From NCBI RefSeq assembly GCF_007988905.1, contig NZ_BJVA01000019.1:1-42234 (forward strand): a DNA stretch of 42,234 nucleotides, in the 5' to 3' direction. The position numbers and the translations under genes are program-made. The DNA is from Gluconobacter kanchanaburiensis NBRC 103587 (GTDB lineage Bacteria > Pseudomonadota > Alphaproteobacteria > Acetobacterales > Acetobacteraceae). This document shows, one piece after another, positions 17,302 through 25,586 of the stretch. Under the pieces are notes generated by a model. The model did not search any database and had not been told where the DNA came from. It saw only the letters and a list, made by a program, of their open reading frames with translations. How positions within the stretch are numbered: position 1 is the stretch's first letter; each line of letters starts with the position of its first letter.

Positions 17302-17886
17302 TCAGTCGTGACTGTCGCTTTCAGGAACGTAAGCTTCAACCACCGGAAGCGCATGACCCTCACGGGCCAGACGGTCATTGGCAGCCGTCACAGCTGCATG
17401 CAGATCCGTCTGGGTGCACAGGCCAAGGATCACGGGGTCACGCGGCTTGATGTTAGCACTGTTCCAGTGCTGGCGATCGCGCACCTTGGTGATGGTGTCC
17501 TTGGTCGTGCCCAGAAGCTTGACGATCTGCGCTTCGGAAAGCTGGGGAAACTGGCGCAGGACGAACGCGATGGCATCCGGACGATCGTTGCGCTTGGCAA
17601 CGGGGGTATAGCGGGCCCCCTTGGCGCGACGCTTCACCGGGCTGGCGGTCGGCATGATCTTAAGGCGTGCTGTGGTATCAGCTTCACACCGCTTGATTTC
17701 AGCTTCCGCAAGTTGGTGGTTCTTGACAGGATCATAGCCGTTGATGCCGGCGGCCACTTCACCATCGGCGATCGCCTGAACCTCAAGCGGATGCATGCCG
17801 CAGAATTCCGCGATCTGGGTAAAAGTAAGACCGGTTTTCTCAATTAGCCAGACGGCCGTGGCCTTGGGCATCAAAGGCAGGGTCAT
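17302..17886 (-). CDS. trcR: DUF1013 / TrcR-type cell cycle transcriptional regulator
   Basis: A 194-residue DUF1013 protein, a family found almost only in Alphaproteobacteria and annotated as cell cycle transcriptional regulator TrcR. The N-terminal TAVWLIEKTGLTFTQIAEFCGMH and the later SEAQIVKLLGTTKDTITKVRDR look like two helix-turn-helix segments (about 10-45 and 115-145) joined by a basic linker. The long frame begins at 17964, but ATG 17886 has AAGGAA at suitable distance and matches the family start (MTLPLMPKATAVWLIEKTG). Neighbours (hsp20 upstream, DUF465-pur downstream) give no functional hint. Symbol given by family name; target genes are not deducible here. Confidence 0.88.
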   Translation of the reverse strand: MTLPLMPKATAVWLIEKTGLTFTQIAEFCGMHPLEVQAIADGEVAAGINGYDPVKNHQLAEAEIKRCEADTTARLKIMPTASPVKRRAKGARYTPVAKRNDRPDAIAFVLRQFPQLSEAQIVKLLGTTKDTITKVRDRQHWNSANIKPRDPVILGLCTQTDLHAAVTAANDRLAREGHALPVVEAYVPESDSHD

Positions 17887-18062
17887 GTCAGTGCGTTCCT
17901 TGCTGGGACACGGATGGAGCCGGCTTCCGCAGGCACCGATCGGGCGTATCCGGCGAGGAACCAATCCCGCCCGGGATATGATCGCGGCACCTGCTGGATG
18001 CTCTGCGATAATGCAAACGGGTATGGGGCACTCAAGCCGGAATGGTCAAGCGACAAAAAGAA

Positions 18063-18092
18063 AACGGGAATGCTTTTACAGGCATTCCCGTT
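18063..18092 (-). terminator. Terminator of the hsp20 gene
   Basis: AACGGGAATGC at 18063-18073 pairs perfectly with 18082-18092 across eight bases. On the minus strand the stem is followed by TTTCTTTTT. It lies about 25 bases after the hsp20 stop. Confidence 0.85.
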
Positions 18093-18115
18093 CCCAAAGT
18101 GTCTGCTCCGAATGT

Positions 18116-18574
18116 TCAGGCAGCCTGAACCGATTCCAGGGAAGCATGCTGCCCTGAAACGCTCTGCACCGGAATGCGACGGGGTCTGGCGGCTTCAGGA
18201 ATGACCTGCCTGACAGCGATCGCCAGCAGACCGTTCACAAGTTCCGCGCGCTCGATTTCCGTATGATCAGCGAGGACGAAACGGCGTTCAAAGGCCCGGG
18301 TCGCGATCCCGCGATGCAACCACTCACGATCACGGCTGTTTTCGGGAACACGTCCTTTGACAACAAGCGTGTTTTCCTCCTGAATTACGTCCACATCTTC
18401 AGGGTGGAAACCCGCAAGGGCCATCGTCAGGACGTAGTTAGTCTCGCCGGTTTTTTCGATATTGTAGGGGGGATAGCTCGGAAGGGCCTGAGCATTGGCA
18501 ACATTACCTGCCATCGTAGCAAGCCGGTCAAAACCGATCGCGCTGCGAAACAGCGGTGTAAAATCGTAGGTCAC
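18116..18574 (-). CDS. Small heat shock protein, Hsp20/alpha-crystallin family
   Basis: A 152-residue IbpA-type chaperone that holds unfolding proteins in a refoldable state. The alpha-crystallin domain runs from about 34 to 130 (PPYNIEKTGETNYVLTMALAGF at its start, AFERRFVLADH and the ENGLL-like VNGLLAIAV strand later). The start is GTG 18574: AGGAGG is six bases upstream, and no ATG gives a family-length product, since the ATG at 18661 would add 29 unrelated residues. Upstream lie a sigma-32-like promoter (18677-18705) and a short stem that could mask the Shine-Dalgarno, suggesting heat control at both levels. A T-tailed terminator follows at 18063-18092. Confidence 0.94.
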   Translation of the reverse strand: MTYDFTPLFRSAIGFDRLATMAGNVANAQALPSYPPYNIEKTGETNYVLTMALAGFHPEDVDVIQEENTLVVKGRVPENSRDREWLHRGIATRAFERRFVLADHTEIERAELVNGLLAIAVRQVIPEAARPRRIPVQSVSGQHASLESVQAA

Positions 18575-18580
18575 TGAAAC

Positions 18581-18596
18581 CTCCTTCTGGCAGGAA
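18581..18596 (-). promoter_or_regulatory. Stem masking the hsp20 Shine-Dalgarno (possible RNA thermometer)
   Basis: In the mRNA, UUCCU (18596-18592) can pair with AGGAG (18585-18581) across a six-base loop, four Watson-Crick pairs plus one G-U. This is the Shine-Dalgarno of the GTG start at 18574. Such short anti-SD pairings are the core of ROSE and fourU thermometers in small heat shock gene leaders. The fold is inferred by eye only. Confidence 0.4.
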
Positions 18597-18636
18597 TCAT
18601 CTGGTGCATTTCCCGAAACGGCAAAATGCAATGGTT

Positions 18637-18673
18637 GAACCAGCCGCGACCCGAAAGGCATCGCGGCTGGTTC
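18637..18673 (-). terminator. GC-rich 13-bp hairpin between rpmE and hsp20
   Basis: GAACCAGCCGCGA at 18637-18649 is perfectly complementary to 18661-18673 with an 11-base loop. It lies some 58 bases after the rpmE stop and probably ends that message, although only a weak ATT-rich tail follows. The proposed hsp20 start of transcription would fall inside its upstream arm, so only part of it would be in the hsp20 leader. Confidence 0.55.
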
Positions 18674-18676
18674 TCC

Positions 18677-18705
18677 AGATAGGTTTCAGCCTCGCAACCT
18701 TCAAG
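18677..18705 (-). promoter_or_regulatory. Candidate sigma-32 (heat shock) promoter of hsp20
   Basis: On the minus strand CTTGAA (18705-18700) is followed after 16 bases by CCTATCT (18683-18677), one change from the CCCATnT core of the RpoH -10. The spacing lies within the accepted range, and the element precedes a small heat shock gene by about 100 bases. Confidence 0.5.
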
Positions 18706-18730
18706 ATGAAGGCGTGAGGAGGGCGCAGAA

Positions 18731-18958
18731 TTACTTCGTGCGCGTACCGATGCCAGCAAAGCGCTTGTTGAACTTCGCGACCTGGCCTCCGGTGTCCATC
18801 ATACGTTGGACGCCCGTCCATGCCGGATGGGACTTCGGATCGACGTCGAGACGCAGGGTCGCGCCCGGCTCACCATAGCAGGAATGCGTCTTATACTCGG
18901 TCCCGTCGGTCATGATGACGGTGATCTCGTGATAGTCGGGATGGATGCCGGATTTCAT
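18731..18958 (-). CDS. rpmE: 50S ribosomal protein L31
   Basis: A 75-residue L31 of the large ribosomal subunit, with the family opening [12 protein letters not shown] and the closing FNKRFAG. It is the zinc-free form: the paired CxxC ligands of C+ paralogues are absent, and only one Cys remains (in HSCYGEPG). GGAG lies nine bases before the ATG at 18958. It is transcribed divergently from mscL across a 189-base gap and is followed by a GC-rich hairpin before hsp20. Confidence 0.95.
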   Translation of the reverse strand: MKSGIHPDYHEITVIMTDGTEYKTHSCYGEPGATLRLDVDPKSHPAWTGVQRMMDTGGQVAKFNKRFAGIGTRTK

Positions 18959-19147
18959 GAATGTCTACTCCATAAAGAAAGCTCCGATGCCGACCGGAGC
19001 GAATCATCAGGCGCGTATAACGGAAACTTCTTCCTGATGAAAGTGGCCTTTACTGGATCGCGTGAGTCCGTTTATCTCTTGTAAGTAAGGCAGGCTCGGA
19101 TGTCAGGCCTGCGACCGTTGTTTTACGGGTACAGAGAAAGGTTTGAT

Positions 19148-19606
19148 ATGAGCGAAACCAAGCACGCGCTGCATACCCCGGGCTGGGTCGGCGATTTCCA
19201 GAAATTCATCATGCGCGGCAACGTGCTCGATCTCGCCATCGGTGTGGTCATTGGCGCGGCGTTCAGTGCGATTGTCAGTAGCGCCGTCAAAGACATTATG
19301 ACACCGTTCATCGGGCTGCTGACAGGAGGTGTCGATTTCTCGAACCTGTTCATCACCCTCAAGGGGCCGGTCAAGGACACGCTGGCTGAGGCGCAAAAGG
19401 CTGGGGCAGTCACTGTCAATATCGGCTTATTCCTCAATGCCGTCATTCAGTTCCTCATCGTCGCCTTCTTCATCTTCTGGCTGACCCGGATCCTCAGCAA
19501 GCTGAGCCGCAAGCAGGCAGAAGAACCTGCCGCTCCTCCGGCACCGACCAAGGAAGAAGTTCTACTCACGGAAATCCGTGATCTTCTGGCTCAGAAAAAC
19601 TCCTGA
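19148..19606 (+). CDS. mscL: Large-conductance mechanosensitive channel
   Basis: A 152-residue inner membrane channel that opens under high membrane tension to release solutes on hypo-osmotic shock. The amphipathic N-terminus is followed by FIMRGNVLDLAIGVVIG, the MscL signature, which leads into TM1 (about 24-47). TM2 is at about 92-114, and a charged cytoplasmic helix ends with EEVLLTEIRDLL. ATG 19148 is chosen over an upstream frame extension because AAAGG lies about seven bases before it and the family begins there. A lipoprotein gene overlaps its stop. Confidence 0.97.
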   Translation: MSETKHALHTPGWVGDFQKFIMRGNVLDLAIGVVIGAAFSAIVSSAVKDIMTPFIGLLTGGVDFSNLFITLKGPVKDTLAEAQKAGAVTVNIGLFLNAVIQFLIVAFFIFWLTRILSKLSRKQAEEPAAPPAPTKEEVLLTEIRDLLAQKNS

Positions 19607-20013
19607 TGAGCGGTATGAAGTCTCTCCGTTTCACCGCAATGCTGCGCTCCGCGACGGCGCTGTTGGTGGCGGGAGGCTTTCTGGCAGGATGCGCGGCACG
19701 GCCCGGAATTACCGGCGTGCCGCCATCCCCCAATTCACGGCTTTATGCATATCTGATTGCCCATGGCATGGCCCGTGGAGCCGTTATGACACGACAGATC
19801 GGGCCTGATGGCCTGTTCCAACTGGTCACGCTGGACAAGGCGGCGCAGCGGGCGACGGTAAACGCTCTGACATTACAGAGTTCCGCTGCCAACCGGGACG
19901 CCGACAAGGCTCTTTCCAACCTTATAGCAGACCTTCACCGGAAAATATCCTCCGGACCACCGGACGCCCTCCCAGACGCTTCAGAGCAGATACAAAAAAA
20001 CCGGCTTCCCTGA
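19606..20013 (+). CDS. Predicted lipoprotein of unknown function
   Basis: A 135-residue protein with a clear lipoprotein signal: a basic start, hydrophobic stretch, and lipobox LAGC with the lipidated Cys at 29. The mature region contains an alpha-helical stretch (about 85-120) and is otherwise without recognised domains. Its ATG overlaps the mscL stop (TGATG), so it is co-translated with the channel; ATG 19615 is an alternative start. A bidirectional terminator follows within its last codons. Co-expression with mscL suggests an envelope role, which is inference only. Confidence 0.8.
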   Translation: MSGMKSLRFTAMLRSATALLVAGGFLAGCAARPGITGVPPSPNSRLYAYLIAHGMARGAVMTRQIGPDGLFQLVTLDKAAQRATVNALTLQSSAANRDADKALSNLIADLHRKISSGPPDALPDASEQIQKNRLP

Positions 20014-20029
20014 GGAAACCGGTTTTTTT
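19994..20029. terminator. Bidirectional terminator between the mscL unit and secF
   Basis: A run of seven A plus CCGG at 19994-20004 pairs with CCGG plus seven T at 20019-20029 across 14 bases. The A/T tails serve both directions, ending the mscL-lipoprotein message on plus and the secD-secF message on minus. The left arm overlaps the end of the lipoprotein gene. Confidence 0.88.
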
Positions 20030-20062
20030 GTTCCAGTCCCTTATAGGGAAAGGGACTTATTC

Positions 20063-21001
20063 TCATCCGGCTTCGGTCTCTTTACGCAATCGCTTTTCCC
20101 CCATCAGGAGAAGGAGTGGTGCAGCAATGAAGATCGAGGAGGATGTTCCCACGACAATACCGAACAACATGACCGTCGCAAAACCGGTCAGCGTACTCCC
20201 TCCGAAAAGAGCGAGCGGCAGAGCCGCAAGAAAAACGGTCATGGATGTACCGAGCGTTCGATTCAGGGTCTCATTGATTGACAGATCCAGCAGTTCGCGC
20301 AGCGGCATTGTGCGGTATTTCCGCAGGTTCTCACGAATACGGTCATAAACTACGACCTTATCGTTCGTGGAATAGCCCAGGATGGTGAGCAGGGCAGCAA
20401 CCATCACCAGATCAAATTCGAAGCGCGTGATAGCCAGAAATCCAACCGTCTTGGTCAGATCAAGAACCAGCGTGACCACTGCGCTGATGGCGAATTCCCT
20501 CTCGAAACGAACCCAGATATAAATCAGGATCATTGCAAGGCTGAAGCCGAGAGCCAGCAGGCCATCCCGGAACAGTTCCGAAGATACCGAGGCTCCGACC
20601 GCATCCGCGCGAAGAACCTGCGTGCCGGGTTCTGCCGCCGAAATCGCGCTCTTAACGCCATCAACGAGTTTCTGGGTCTGTGCCTCACGATCCGCCCCTT
20701 CCGGAGCATTGATCGAGATGCGGACATCACGCGGCGACCCGAAAGCCTGTACGGCGTCCGGATGAATTCCGGCATGATCCAGAGCCGCACGCAACTTGCT
20801 GAAATCAGCCGGCCCAGGCGTCTGGGCTTCGACGATGATACCGCCGCGGAAATCCAACCCGAGCTTCAGACCAGGCTGAAAGAACAGGATGATGGATGCG
20901 ATGGAAAGAACCGCCGAGACGATCAGACCCATATGACGACCGCGCATAAAGTTGATGCGCTGATCGTCACGGACAAAACGGAAAAGGGGACGTGACAGCA
21001 T
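20063..21001 (-). CDS. secF: Protein translocase subunit SecF
   Basis: A 312-residue RND-type inner membrane protein that, with SecD, uses the proton gradient to help proteins through SecYEG. Six membrane segments are expected; TM1 is near 22-42. The RGGIIVEAQ periplasmic element and the C-terminal SINETLNRTLGTSMTVFLA region are family hallmarks. The open frame continues upstream to 21046, but ATG 21001, five bases after the secD stop, starts the protein in the normal place. Confidence 0.97.
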   Translation of the reverse strand: MLSRPLFRFVRDDQRINFMRGRHMGLIVSAVLSIASIILFFQPGLKLGLDFRGGIIVEAQTPGPADFSKLRAALDHAGIHPDAVQAFGSPRDVRISINAPEGADREAQTQKLVDGVKSAISAAEPGTQVLRADAVGASVSSELFRDGLLALGFSLAMILIYIWVRFEREFAISAVVTLVLDLTKTVGFLAITRFEFDLVMVAALLTILGYSTNDKVVVYDRIRENLRKYRTMPLRELLDLSINETLNRTLGTSMTVFLAALPLALFGGSTLTGFATVMLFGIVVGTSSSIFIAAPLLLLMGEKRLRKETEAG

Positions 21002-21006
21002 GACGA

Positions 21007-22551
21007 TCAGACCGGAAGTTCTTTGGGGCGGGCGAGGGCATACCACCGCACGACCAGAAGGCGTGACAGCAGGAGAGTCGTGAAGAGGGTCGTGACAATG
21101 CCTATAGTGATGGTCAGGGCAAAATTGCGCACAGGCCCCGTACCGAACACGAACAGCATGACATGCGCCAGAAAGGCCGTGGCATTACTGTCGACAATCG
21201 TGCCGGTCGCCCGGTCGAAACCGGCCTGCAAGGCCTGAAGGGGGCCTCGGCCACGCTTCACTTCCTCGCGGATACGCTCGTTGATCAGAATGTTCGCATC
21301 CACAGCCATACCAAGAGTCAGCAGCATACCCGCCATCCCTGGAAGCGTAAGCGTGGCCTGAAACAGCGACAGGATCGCCACCATCAGAATCAGGTTCGCA
21401 AACAGGGCAATATCCGCATACAGGCCAAAGCGTCCGTAAAACAGAACCATGAAAGCAATGACCAGCAGCAGACCGGTCAGAAGGCTGATGATGCCGGCAT
21501 GAATGGATGCAGCGCCAAGGCTCGGGCCGATCGTCCGCTGTTCAACCACGGAAAGTGGGGCGGGAAGGGCACCGGCACGCAGAAGAAGGGCCAGATCGGA
21601 AGCACTGCGAGCATCGAATCCTCCCGTGATCTGTCCGCTTCCCGCCGTAATCGGGCTGATGATGTTCGGAGCTTCGATGACCTTGTTGTCCAGAACAATT
21701 GCAAAGCGCTTGCCCACATTGGCCCGCGTGACATTCGCGAATGCCGTCGCTCCTGCGCTGTTGAGCTGGAACGTCACAGCCCAGCCGCCACTCTGTTGAT
21801 CGATGACGGCACCCGCGTTTGTCAGATCGGTGCCGTCCACATCCACGTGGTCCTGCACAGCGATCTGCGCATGTACACTTTCATCCTCAAGCATCGTTGA
21901 GCCTGGGCTCGCAACGCTGGGATTGGGCGCGAGAAGCCGGAAGGTTAGTCGCGCTGTTGTCCCCAGAAGGTTCTTAATCCGCTCCGGATCGCTAACACCC
22001 GGCAACTCCACAACGATCCGGTCGTCACCCTCACGAGCGATGCTCGGATCGATCGCACCCGTCGCGTCAATACGGCGCCGTACGATCTCGATCGACTGGG
22101 CAACCGCTTCACGGGCCCGGGCGAGCATGGCATCGTGCTGAAGCGTCAGAACAATCCGACCATCCTTTTCGGAGGCTGCGAATTCGTCAGGAACTGCTGG
22201 AGGCAGCGATTGCATAGCCCTGAATGCGGCATCACGCTCGGCATCGGAACGTGGCGCGAAGCTCAGGCTGGCCGAAGCATCGTCGCGAACGAAATCCCGA
22301 TATCCCAGAGACTTGTTCAGAAGGGTCTGGCGTGCCTGATCCTGCAGCGACTGAAGACGGTCATGCTCAAGAGATTTCAGATCAAGCTGCAGAAGAAGGT
22401 AGGACCCGCCTCGCAGATCGAGCCCCAGATGAATCTGCCGCCAGGGCAGGGACGGTGCGGGAGCACTCAGGAAATTGGGCAGACACAGGAGCACGCCGAT
22501 CAGGCAGATCCCTGCGACGCCCAGCAGTCTGAGCCGGCTGTAATACATCAT
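21007..22551 (-). CDS. secD: Protein translocase subunit SecD
   Basis: A 514-residue partner of SecF with a first membrane helix at about 8-26, LGLDLRGGSYLL (family motif) near 43-54, a large periplasmic domain, and a C-terminal bundle of five helices (about 350-505) with GMAVDANILINERIREE. The tandem ATG at 22551/22548 gives two equal start options. YajC, often encoded just upstream of secD, is absent here: the upstream neighbour is a divergent dehydrogenase gene. Confidence 0.97.
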   Translation of the reverse strand: MMYYSRLRLLGVAGICLIGVLLCLPNFLSAPAPSLPWRQIHLGLDLRGGSYLLLQLDLKSLEHDRLQSLQDQARQTLLNKSLGYRDFVRDDASASLSFAPRSDAERDAAFRAMQSLPPAVPDEFAASEKDGRIVLTLQHDAMLARAREAVAQSIEIVRRRIDATGAIDPSIAREGDDRIVVELPGVSDPERIKNLLGTTARLTFRLLAPNPSVASPGSTMLEDESVHAQIAVQDHVDVDGTDLTNAGAVIDQQSGGWAVTFQLNSAGATAFANVTRANVGKRFAIVLDNKVIEAPNIISPITAGSGQITGGFDARSASDLALLLRAGALPAPLSVVEQRTIGPSLGAASIHAGIISLLTGLLLVIAFMVLFYGRFGLYADIALFANLILMVAILSLFQATLTLPGMAGMLLTLGMAVDANILINERIREEVKRGRGPLQALQAGFDRATGTIVDSNATAFLAHVMLFVFGTGPVRNFALTITIGIVTTLFTTLLLSRLLVVRWYALARPKELPV

Positions 22552-22708
22552 ATCAGGTCGAGACGTCCTCGGCGGATTTGGACAGATCGTCTTTCAGATC
22601 ATTTTCAGGCCGGGACCATGCCGTTTCTGCCCTGCCGATGCAACCTTTTGCCCTGTTTGGCGGAGGCCCTCCTTTTCGTCAAACGCCACGCCTGTTAATC
22701 GTGTGGGC

Positions 22709-23704
22709 ATGAATACAGCGCAGCAGCTCCGGGTCGGTATCGTCGGTGCGGGACATTTCGGACGGTTTCACGCCCTCAAATCCGCGGCGAACCCGACGGA
22801 AGAGCTTATTGCACTTTTCGATCCCGACCTATCTCGGGCAGGCGTGGTCGCGGATGAAGTTCGTTGCGGAATTGCTACAAGCTATGAAAATCTTCTCGAT
22901 CAGGTTGATGCCGTCATCATCGCCGCCCCTGCGGAATACCATTTCCCACTGACCAGCCAGGCACTATGTGCCGGGAAACACGTTCTCGTCGAGAAACCTA
23001 TCGCCGCAACCCTTGAGGAAGCACATTCTCTTGCCGAACTAGCGGAGAGAACTGACCGCGTCCTGCAGGTTGGACATCTGCTGCGGTATTCCGCCGAACA
23101 CACTGCGATTACTGAACGGATCAGAAGGCCGCTTTATATCGAAGCAACACGCATCGCGCCCTTCAAGCCCAGAGGCACCGATGTGTCAGTTATTCTGGAC
23201 CTGATGATCCATGATTTGGATCTTGTCCTGGCCATCGTTGACAGCCCGATTGCAGAAATTGACGCCCTTGGCGCCGCAGTTTCAAGCGCCCATGAGGATA
23301 TCGCCAACGCAAGAGTACGGTTTGAAAACGGCTGCGTCGCCGCTATAACGGCCAGCCGAATTTCTCTGAAAACTGAAAGACGGATGCGTCTGTTTTCCCA
23401 GGACGGCTATCTTTCCGCCGATTTCATGGAGCGAAAGCTGAGCTTCATTGGTCGGGAGAGAGGAATACCGCTACCCGGTACCGGAGGGTTCCGTCGTGAG
23501 GCTATAAGCTGGAAAGATCACGATAATCTTGCTGTAGAGCATGCGGCTTTCGCAGCATCCTGTCTGCATAGAACCCCAGTTCTGGTAGATGCTTACGCAG
23601 GAATCAGGGCGCTTGATGCCGCGATCAAAGTGACCGACAGCATTCGGAAGTCGCGTCAGATCATGGAATATTCCGGACTAATTCCTAACCCCGGTAAAGA
23701 ATGA
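22709..23704 (+). CDS. Gfo/Idh/MocA family oxidoreductase
   Basis: A 331-residue NAD(P)-dependent dehydrogenase with an N-terminal Rossmann fold (GIVGAGHFGRFH) and the family motif EKPIA near 93-97. The C-terminal half contains FKPRGTDVSVILDLMIHDLDL, a segment I associate with the UDP-GlcNAc 3-dehydrogenase (GnnA-like) branch, where the enzyme prepares a 3-amino sugar for lipid A. No GnnB-type aminotransferase or lpx gene is beside it here, so that substrate remains a guess. Start ATG 22709 is preferred to GTG 22703; no Shine-Dalgarno is evident. It is divergent from secD and converges on the ABC-F gene. Confidence 0.88.
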   Translation: MNTAQQLRVGIVGAGHFGRFHALKSAANPTEELIALFDPDLSRAGVVADEVRCGIATSYENLLDQVDAVIIAAPAEYHFPLTSQALCAGKHVLVEKPIAATLEEAHSLAELAERTDRVLQVGHLLRYSAEHTAITERIRRPLYIEATRIAPFKPRGTDVSVILDLMIHDLDLVLAIVDSPIAEIDALGAAVSSAHEDIANARVRFENGCVAAITASRISLKTERRMRLFSQDGYLSADFMERKLSFIGRERGIPLPGTGGFRREAISWKDHDNLAVEHAAFAASCLHRTPVLVDAYAGIRALDAAIKVTDSIRKSRQIMEYSGLIPNPGKE

Positions 23705-23719
23705 TAATTTTCTGTCAAC

Positions 23720-25525
23720 TTACTGGTTTTCAATAATTTCCTTCTTCATTTCCAGTTCAAGCCACTCTTCTTCACACTGCGCAAGCTCCTGCTCTGCTGA
23801 TTGCAGAAGGCTCGTAATCCGAGTGAAGCGCGGCGCGTCCCGACTATAAAGTTCAGGGTCAGAGAGGGTATCACGATGGGCCTGAATAGCCTTTTCCAGT
23901 TCGGCCATTTTCTGGGGCAAAAGATCAAGTTTCCGCTTGTCATTATAACTGAGCTTCCTGGTCTTCTTTTCTGTTTTTAAGACAGATTTCGGCGCGATCT
24001 CTATCAGGCCCGCATCTATCTCCCGCCCCGCGGGAACATCACCCCGCTGGATCAGCATATCAGAGTAGCCGCCAGCATATTCGATCCATTCACCGCCGCC
24101 ATCCGAGACCAGAACTGAGCTTGCGACCCGATCGAGAAAGTCACGGTCATGACTGACCAGAAGCACCGTTCCGGCATAGTCAGCCAGCATATCCTGAAGC
24201 AGGTCCAGCGTCTCGAGATCGAGATCATTGGTCGGTTCGTCCAAAACCATGAGGCTGGAAGGCTTTGCCAGCGCACATGCCAGCGCAAGACGCCCCCTCT
24301 CGCCACCGGACAATTTTCCGACAGGCGTGCGTGCCTGCTCCGGACGGAAGAGAAAATCCTTCATATATCCGATGACGTGGCGTTTTTCGTCTCCGACCTG
24401 CACCATGTCGCCGCTCCCTCCTGCAAGCGTTTCCGCCAGCGTTTTTGTCGGATCAAGCGCTTCACGCTGCTGGTCCAGGGTTACCATGGAAACAGACGGC
24501 CCCATTTTCACAGTCCCGGACTTAGGCTCCATTCGCCCCGTCAGCAAACGCAGAAGGGTGGTTTTCCCCGCGCCGTTTGCTCCGACCAGACCAAGCCTGT
24601 CCCCCCTTAAAATCCGCAGATCAAGATCCCTGACAATGGCACGATCATCAAACGCCCAGTTAAGGCCTTCCGCTGCGATTGTAATTTTGCCCGCACTTTC
24701 AGCTTCGGTAGCCGCCATACGGAGGGTACCCTTGCCACGGGAAGCCATGTCCCGACGTTGCGCCCGAAGCGCGGCAAGCTCATCGACACGACGGACATTG
24801 CGTTTGCGACGTGCAGTCACGCCGTAAATCATCCAGTCTTCTTCCCGGGCGATCTGACGATCCAGCTTGTGAGCGTCGCGCTCCTGCTGTTCGAGAACCT
24901 CGTCTCTCCAGCTCTCATAGCGTGCAAACCCTTGATCCAACCTGCGGGTCCTGCCGTTCTCGAGCCACACTACGCTTCTGGAGAGCGTTTCCAGGAGACG
25001 CCTGTCATGGCTGATGACGATCATTGCACACCGCGAGGCAGAGAGCTCCTTTTCCAGCCACATGATGGAAGGAAGGTCCAGATGGTTCGTAGGCTCATCC
25101 AGCAGTAGCAGGTCAGGCTCTGCTGCCAGCGCGCGGGCAAGGGCGCATCGGCGCACTTCTCCGCCAGAAAGAGTAGAGCAGCTTTCGTCACCCGTCATAC
25201 CAAGTTCAGCCAGCATCGAGCGGGCGCGATAGGCCTCCGTCTCGTCGAGACCTTCCGACGCATAGTGAAACGTTGTCGGATACGCAGAAAGGTCCGGCTC
25301 CTGAGCCAAATAATGGACTTTCGTGCCGGGCTGGACAAAATGCTCGCCAGAATCGGCCAGAATATCTCCGGAGGCAATTTTCAGAAGGGTGGATTTTCCG
25401 GATCCGTTGCGTCCGACAAGACAGATCCGCTCCCCCGGAAGAACAGCGAGCTCTGCTCCGTCAAGGAGCGGGCGTCCACCGAGAGTGAAAGTAATGTTCT
25501 GCAGGGAGAGTATAGGTGCCGACAT
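23720..25525 (-). CDS. uup: ABC-F family ATPase, Uup type
   Basis: A 601-residue soluble protein with two ATPase domains and no membrane segments. The first P-loop is GRNGSGKS (38-45) and the second GANGAGKT around 315-322; both domains have LSGGE signatures and DEPTNHLD / DEPTNDLD Walker B segments. A C-terminal coiled coil (about 525-601, rich in Lys and Glu) marks the Uup subgroup, whose E. coli member binds branched DNA and affects precise transposon excision and ribosome function. GGGAG precedes the ATG closely. It follows phyR on the same strand after 61 bases. Confidence 0.93.
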   Translation of the reverse strand: MSAPILSLQNITFTLGGRPLLDGAELAVLPGERICLVGRNGSGKSTLLKIASGDILADSGEHFVQPGTKVHYLAQEPDLSAYPTTFHYASEGLDETEAYRARSMLAELGMTGDESCSTLSGGEVRRCALARALAAEPDLLLLDEPTNHLDLPSIMWLEKELSASRCAMIVISHDRRLLETLSRSVVWLENGRTRRLDQGFARYESWRDEVLEQQERDAHKLDRQIAREEDWMIYGVTARRKRNVRRVDELAALRAQRRDMASRGKGTLRMAATEAESAGKITIAAEGLNWAFDDRAIVRDLDLRILRGDRLGLVGANGAGKTTLLRLLTGRMEPKSGTVKMGPSVSMVTLDQQREALDPTKTLAETLAGGSGDMVQVGDEKRHVIGYMKDFLFRPEQARTPVGKLSGGERGRLALACALAKPSSLMVLDEPTNDLDLETLDLLQDMLADYAGTVLLVSHDRDFLDRVASSVLVSDGGGEWIEYAGGYSDMLIQRGDVPAGREIDAGLIEIAPKSVLKTEKKTRKLSYNDKRKLDLLPQKMAELEKAIQAHRDTLSDPELYSRDAPRFTRITSLLQSAEQELAQCEEEWLELEMKKEIIENQ

Positions 25526-25586
25526 GGCTCCCTATGTGTCGCAGCACGACGTCCGCTGCAAGCTGCCGCGACCTGAATTGATGCTT

